Source: Chara braunii
Taxonomy: Eukaryota > Streptophyta > Charophyceae > Charales > Characeae
Length of the DNA stretch: 24,555 nt
Direction: 5' to 3'
NCBI GenBank assembly: GCA_003427395.1
Contig: BFEA01000190.1
Coordinates: forward strand, 731,593-756,147
Under the pieces are notes generated by a model. It had not been told where the DNA came from. It made no database searches and worked only from the letters and a program-made list of their open reading frames with translations. Positions 20,564 to 24,555 of this stretch are shown piece by piece. Made by a program: the position numbers and the translations under genes. Numbering within the stretch: position 1 is the first letter of the stretch; every line of letters starts with the position of its first letter.

Positions 20564-20574
20564 CTATGCCCATT
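20564..20574 (+). repeat. Target-site duplication, left copy (SINE)
   Basis: CTATGCCCATT is repeated exactly at 20749-20759, flanking the tRNA-derived element. It lies only 4 bases after the LINE's right target-site copy. Confidence 0.85.
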
Positions 20575-20748
20575 GGTACCAACGGGCCTAGCTCAGTTGG
20601 TACACCCATGAACTGTTAACATGCAGAGCCAAGTTCGAATCCAGATGCAAGCAGATGGACACAATAAAATAATTCTGAATTACCTGGGCCTGGCAGCTCA
20701 ATGATGATACCTCAAGGCCGTTGCCCTTTAAAAAAAGGAAAAAAAAGC
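20575..20748 (+). mobile_element. tRNA-Asn-derived SINE with intact target-site duplication
   Basis: A head from 20584 (GGGCCTAGCTCAGTTGG) carries a perfect A box TAGCTCAGTTGG (20589-20600), an anticodon-loop-like CTGTTAA with GTT at 20615-20617 as in tRNA-Asn, and a B box AGTTCGAATCC (20632-20642). The cloverleaf is incomplete: weak anticodon stem, no matching acceptor end. A short body of ~80 bases follows and ends in an A-rich tail (TTTAAAAAAAGGAAAAAAA, to about 20746). The element is flanked by perfect 11-base duplications (20564-20574 and 20749-20759), so it integrated by target-primed reverse transcription. At ~174 bp it is short even for a SINE. Transcription by Pol III could still be possible because both boxes are intact. 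Confidence 0.82.
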
Positions 20749-20759
20749 CTATGCCCATT
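20749..20759 (+). repeat. Target-site duplication, right copy (SINE)
   Basis: CTATGCCCATT, identical to 20564-20574, directly after the SINE's A-rich tail. Confidence 0.85.
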
Positions 20760-20875
20760 CGCATACAGGTGTGGGGTTCTTGATCGTGCTATATAAATCA
20801 GGAATTGCAAAGATACCATCATTGGTGCAATTGTCATCAAGCCAGGATTATCAGTAAGTAAGGTATATGTGATCT

Positions 20876-20897
20876 GCATGTGCATGTGCATGTGCAC
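20876..20897 (+). repeat. Short (GCATGT)n hexamer repeat
   Basis: About 3.5 copies of GCATGT. A TATA-like ATATAAATCA at 20791-20800 lies upstream, but no gene follows it that I can recognise. Confidence 0.85.
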
Positions 20898-21042
20898 TTT
20901 ACGACTGTCTGAATATGTTCAGTCTACAAGACAGGCAAGCAATTCAAGGATTCCCAGGTGATGGTGTTGAAACCCCCCACAGGAAACTTGAAATTGCCAA
21001 ATTGCCCTTCCTGTGGTCTCCCTGAAATATTCGTTACCGCGT

Positions 21043-21139
21043 GTCTTTTGGGATGTCCGTTAGAATTGGAAAGGTACATAGAAGATTAACATGGCTCCTG
21101 CACAAGGATGGCATGCACAAATAGAGAAACGGTCCGAAT
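21043..21139 (+). pseudogene. U6: U6 spliceosomal snRNA pseudogene
   Basis: Nearly the whole U6 snRNA can be aligned: a TTTTGGGATGTCCG 5' stem region, AATTGGAA, ACATAGAAGATTAACATGG, CTCCTGCACAAGGATG, GCACAAATAGAGAAA and GGTCCGAAT at the 3' end. Intact U6 pairs with the 5' splice site and U2 in the spliceosome. Key positions have changed: the ACAGAGA box reads ACATAGA and the catalytic AGC triad reads AAC. Several other changes are CpG-to-TpG/CpA (TGCGCAAGG to TGCACAAGG, CACGCAC to CATGCAC). No Pol III-type TATA at -30 or upstream element is evident, and the terminal T run is missing. It is therefore most likely a dead copy, possibly made by LINE reverse transcription, although no A-rich tail is seen. 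Confidence 0.88.
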
Positions 21140-21300
21140 AAAATAGAGACTATGTACAATAACAAAGCCAAGAGCACATCAAATGAGCACAAACTGGCAC
21201 CGAAGTCTCTTTTATAAAGAAAAACCAACTTCTTGCCACCTCTCATTAATACAACAACAATGTAGTTCTCCAATGATGTGCTCTTGGCATTGTGCACAGC

Positions 21301-21427
<127 letters not shown>

Positions 21428-21569
21428 TCCAACAATGCTGCAGAGTCTGACCACCCTAACTATGCTCTTCGGCCATCGCCAGGTAAGTCCACCTGTCCCC
21501 ACCATGTTCCTTGTTCCCTGATCACCCCAGCATCAGCATCCCTTCCTCCCCTTTGGTACAGCTCTGCCT

Positions 21570-21952
21570 GCCGCCGAGCAGGAACAGCTGCCTGTGGCTG
21601 CTCCTCACCCTTCTTCTTCATTAATGCTCAGGGGCCTGGCCGTGTGCACTTGCTTCAGAGCTCGTGTTAGCAGGTAGTACCTCCAAATGTGTGGAATGCT
21701 GCGGCCTCACTTCCTTTTGTCACTTTCTGGAGGCCGCGGCAGCCTGGCTGGTACTGGCCTCACGCCAAGCAGGAGCAGCTGCCCGTGGCTGCTCCTCCCC
21801 CTTCTACTTCATCAATGCTCAGGGGCCTGGTCGTGCACTTGCTTCTGAGCTGGCGCTGGCAGATAGTGCCTCCAAATGTGTGGAATGCTGCGGCCTCACT
21901 TCCTTTTGTCACTTTCTGGAGGCCATGGCAGCCTGGCTGGTACTGGCGTCAC
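21570..21952 (+). repeat. 191-bp tandem duplication
   Basis: Copy 1 (about 21570-21760) and copy 2 (about 21761-21952) share CAGGA(A/G)CAGCTGCC, TCAATGCTCAGGGGCCTGG, CCTCCAAATGTGTGGAATGC and CACTTTCTGGAGGCC. Copy 1 has two extra bases (GTGTGCAC against GTGCAC), which changes the frame between copies. A 153-codon open frame at 21664-22125 spans copy 2 and part of copy 1. It repeats the segment SKCVECCGLTSFCHFLEA twice but has no known domain, and another frame is equally open, so I do not call it a gene. Confidence 0.9.
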
Positions 21953-22125
21953 ACCAGTCCGGGAACCTTGAAAAGCTTCCGGCCTTCCTCTCAACTACCT
22001 CACGCCAGCCTTCCCAGAGGCCTGGCGGCAGTTTTCCTGCTCGTCCTTCACTTAGGGCCGGGCCCTTTTTCCTGAAGCCTCACACTGTACCTTCCAAATT
22101 GAATGCTCCAGAACGGAGACTCTAG

Positions 22126-23780
22126 GCGAGTGGGACCTTGGCCAGTACAGAAGCCCACCCTTATGTCTTCGAATCCCGAGGGTGCTTAGGCTATCTGTGT
22201 ATACCTAGTAAATTTCGACATCTTTGCTCTATGTTCGTTCTCAGAAAGCATGAACCTAGAGGTAAATGGGGCCAGACAACTTAACATGGACATAGCAGCA
22301 CTGGTGCCTGGCCCTAGTCTGCAAATGCCCGGTGCATTTTTGGTGGTCTAGTCTCTGCCCTGCCCTGACGTCTGATGCTCGTTCAGGATAGCATATCCCT
22401 GTGTCCCTTCCAGTCCCCCTTTGGTCCCCCTTTGTCTGGTGCAAGGACTGGAATGAGATGTTTCAATTTGGAAATTCCTAGTGTGGCGCTGGCAATACCT
22501 GCACCTGGAGGGGCTGTTAGAGTTTCGAAATACCAGAAGTAAGCTCTGACAGGACTAGTTTCAGGATTCGTAAAACCTGAATAGCCAATGATATATTTTT
22601 GCTGGAGCCTGTTTCTTTCCAATCACTGAACATATAATTGCCTGCTACCTCATGGAGGTGAGAAGCAGACCTGGACAATACTAAGGGCATTGCGAAACTC
22701 AGACTTTGTGGATGAATCTTTGACGACAATATCGACCAGATTCAGTTGTGAGGTGCTCAGAGCCTGCACAGAGGCCCCAAAGTGATATGTCTGACAGACT
22801 CTGACTTGACACACTGTCAACTTTTAATAATGCCCCCTTACCTGGTCGGTATCTTATGCCCAGGCCCCACGTGCTTAGCTAGCATGAAGCTGGCCCATAG
22901 CATGAACTGGCCACGGCATGAACCTGGTCTATCTCACAACCAGGTTCATGAATTGAAAGGACAAACATAGTGCCAGTAAGCCTTGGCCTGCTGCTAGGTA
23001 TGTCTGCCAGCACATTGGAATCTGGTCTGGGCAAGGTTCATTACTAATAGTCGATGGACGAGAAGATCCCCAGGCCCCAAGTGGAATACTTATGCTGGCA
23101 AGGCCAAAATATGACAGAAGACAAGCATGAACCTGGGTCTCATACCAGCCAAATTCTTACTACGCAAGCTCCTAACCTATGCCAGCCCAGGACGATGTCC
23201 CAGTTACCCGGATTCTTCTTCTGTGACCCTTGGCCTTTGGCCACCTGCTGCTGAGCCCGCTCGTGACATCTATACCTAGAAATGAAGGATCAGGGTAAAA
23301 CGGAATCCCTCCACCCTCATTGGGCCCCAACTCGTTTGGTATCTCAATTGCGGGTAAACCCAGTCGGCAATGATTGTGAGAGAAGGCAAACGTGAACCAG
23401 GCTTTCAGATGGAGCGCACACAGGTGCTACAGGCTAGGACTAACCTGCCCATTTGCATGATCAGATTCATGCTTTCAAGGCATGAACATATCACTGATGG
23501 GCCCTGACAATCATGACGACCAGATTCTCATTACTCACACACAATCGATTTCCAAAATGGGTTCCGAGAATCTCTCATGCATATTGACGCCGCTGATTGT
23601 GACCCGAGGTACGTAAGACAATCATGCAGGTGGTCCATATATGAACCAGGTTCGTGGTATGGTACTAGCGCATTGTCGGTGTATAGACTGGAAAGGCTGG
23701 TGGAGCCAGTCCAACAGTTGAGATGCACTTGTCGTTACGAATGGCCAGCAAGCGAGGAAAAAACTTGGCCGCCAGGTCAT
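22126..23780. other. Gene-free stretch with a scattered CATGAACC motif
   Basis: No coding frame with a recognisable product. The word CATGAACC(T/A)GG or close variants occurs near 22250, 22882, 22900, 22917, 23128, 23393 and 23483; its complement occurs at 22939 and near 23645. The words GGCC and CCAGG are also frequent. This may be an old, heavily diverged repeat family; no clear unit length can be set by eye. Confidence 0.4.
22917..22950. repeat. Perfect 12-bp inverted repeat with 10-bp loop
   Basis: CATGAACCTGGT (22917-22928) and its exact complement ACCAGGTTCATG (22939-22950) surround a 10-base spacer. It could form a hairpin or be a dimeric protein site. It is not followed by a T run, and no gene is adjacent, so it is not a terminator. 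Confidence 0.85.
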
Positions 23781-23783
23781 CAG

Positions 23784-23862
23784 TGTGTCGTGTGTGTGTG
23801 TGTGCGCGGGTACTCAGAGTAATCTTCACGCGCGTTACGGCGAATGTGTGTGTGTGTGGCAA
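23784..23862 (+). repeat. Interrupted TG microsatellites
   Basis: TGTGTG tracts at about 23784-23804 and 23845-23860, separated by unique sequence. Short cysteine/valine-rich open frames through them are artefacts. Confidence 0.85.
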
Positions 23863-23999
23863 ACAAGACTTGGTGGTGGGCCACTGGTGGTTACAATTGA
23901 TCGGGAGGGATTGTTGGGCGCCATGCGCCATGCGCTGGTCAGAAATTTAGCCTCTGCCGATCCGAAACCTACTGTCCGCCGATCCGCAGCCTGTCTTTC

Positions 24000-24062
24000 A
24001 CGGACCCGGAAGTTGGCCTCCGCTGATCGGGAATCAATCAATCAATCAATCAATCAATTGAC

Positions 24063-24099
<37 letters not shown>

Positions 24100-24555
24100 A
24101 ATTGATTGATTGATCAATTGATTGATTAATTGATTAATTGATTGATTGATTGATTGATTGATTGATGGATTGGTTGATTGATTGATTGATTGATTGATTG
24201 GTCCTTTTGCAATCGGTAGCCCCTCCGCTCGCGATCGAAGGACCTTTTGCAATTGATAGGTCCCCCACTTGCGATCGCAATGCCCATGCCGTCTATCCCG
24301 ACCCTGATCCCGACGCCGATCCCGTGGCAACCGCCGCGGGGCAAGTGCTGGGCGAGAGGGAGTGGGAGTGAGAGAGAGAGGGAGAGATCTAATGATCCTT
24401 CCGGGAATACGCACAACTGGATCCCGATGCCGATCCACCCGTGCGTATTGGAATGCTCATGTGCGGTCGTCAAGGCGATACTTGAAGGTAGATGGATCAC
24501 GGACCCTGAACCTGGCCTCCGCTGATCGGGAATCAATTAATCAATCAATCAATCA
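24000..24555. repeat. ~499-bp repeat unit, second copy cut by the window edge
   Basis: The block CGGACCC...TGGCCTCCGCTGATCGGGAATCAAT at 24001-24036 recurs at 24500-24537, and both copies run into (AATC)n. A nested 40-bp duplication begins CCTTTTGCAAT at 24203 and 24243, each copy ending in GCGATCG. The rest of the unit has repeated CCGATCCCG-type words and a short GA run near 24368-24388. This looks like the start of a satellite or macrosatellite array extending to the right. Confidence 0.7.
24031..24200. repeat. Self-complementary tetranucleotide tract (AATC)n / (GATT)n
   Basis: (AATC)6-7 at 24031-24057 switches at CAATTGACTG to about 140 bases of (TGAT)n with a few TAAT and TGGT interruptions. 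The two parts are complementary, so the tract can fold into a hairpin with the switch as its loop. Repeated Ile-Asn-Gln-Ser translations across it are artefacts. Confidence 0.95.

Noticed and set aside
20584-20655. Functional tRNA-Asn gene
   Set aside because: A and B boxes and GTT are present, but the stems do not pair fully, there is no acceptor end match, and an A-rich tail plus target duplications show a SINE.
20791-20800. TATA-like ATATAAATCA as a snRNA promoter for the U6 relic
   Set aside because: It lies about 250 bases upstream of the relic; plant U6 genes need TATA near -30 plus an upstream element, neither seen.
22168-22185. B-box-like TCTTCGAATCCCGAG as a tRNA or SINE
   Set aside because: No convincing A box at the right distance and no A-rich tail.
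24046-24200. Ile-Asn-Gln-Ser repeat protein
   Set aside because: Direct translation of a tetranucleotide repeat; no independent coding evidence.

Overview
The window looks like intergenic, repeat-dense nuclear DNA from a eukaryote with a large genome, most likely a green plant lineage. I see no intact host protein-coding gene. Evidence for a plant: a LINE with plant-type architecture (CCHC ORF1; endonuclease, reverse transcriptase and a C-terminal zinc-binding reverse-transcriptase domain in ORF2), a Ty3 gag-protease-RT remnant, tRNA-derived SINE-like elements, and a U6 snRNA relic. The species cannot be determined from the sequence. There is no operon-like gene packing, and nothing prokaryotic.

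Layout. (1) 1-~3000, minus strand: a decayed Ty3 (Gypsy) retrotransposon read right to left: a possible tRNA-Met primer-binding site, gag, a CCHC knuckle, a linker, retropepsin, and the first part of RT running off the left edge. (2) 3001-5456: no recognisable gene, apart from one 190-codon open frame of unknown meaning and a (CT)n tract. (3) 5457-6313, minus: a fragment of a second, different LINE RT. (4) 6289-6489: two tandem foldback units bounded by TA. (5) 6848-7590: a 20-bp-period minisatellite, a TATA-like box and a GA-rich compound repeat. (6) 8184-9039: a head-to-tail duplication of a ~420-bp unit that contains a minus-strand tRNA-like SINE. (7) 9808-9946: a 56-bp duplication ending in an A-rich tail. 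(8) 9963-20548: one LINE of about 10.6 kb bounded by a 12-bp perfect target-site duplication, with a very long, partly C-rich and tandemly repeated leader (including a 255-bp N gap), ORF1, ORF2, a 3' UTR and an A-rich tail. (9) 20575-20748: a tRNA-Asn-like SINE with its own 11-bp target duplication, placed just after the LINE. (10) 21043-21139: a U6 snRNA pseudogene. (11) 21304-24555: compound microsatellites, a 191-bp tandem duplication, scattered CATGAACC motifs, and a ~499-bp repeat at the right edge with a self-complementary tetranucleotide tract.

How the parts relate: the LINE is the likely source of enzymes for the SINE and perhaps the U6 relic, because such elements borrow LINE machinery; this is inferred from proximity and hallmarks only. 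All coding elements carry stops and frameshifts and should be inactive. The points most worth follow-up are the LINE's size and repeated leader, the foldback pair and the SINE dimer. I did not find a convincing new defence or regulatory system.
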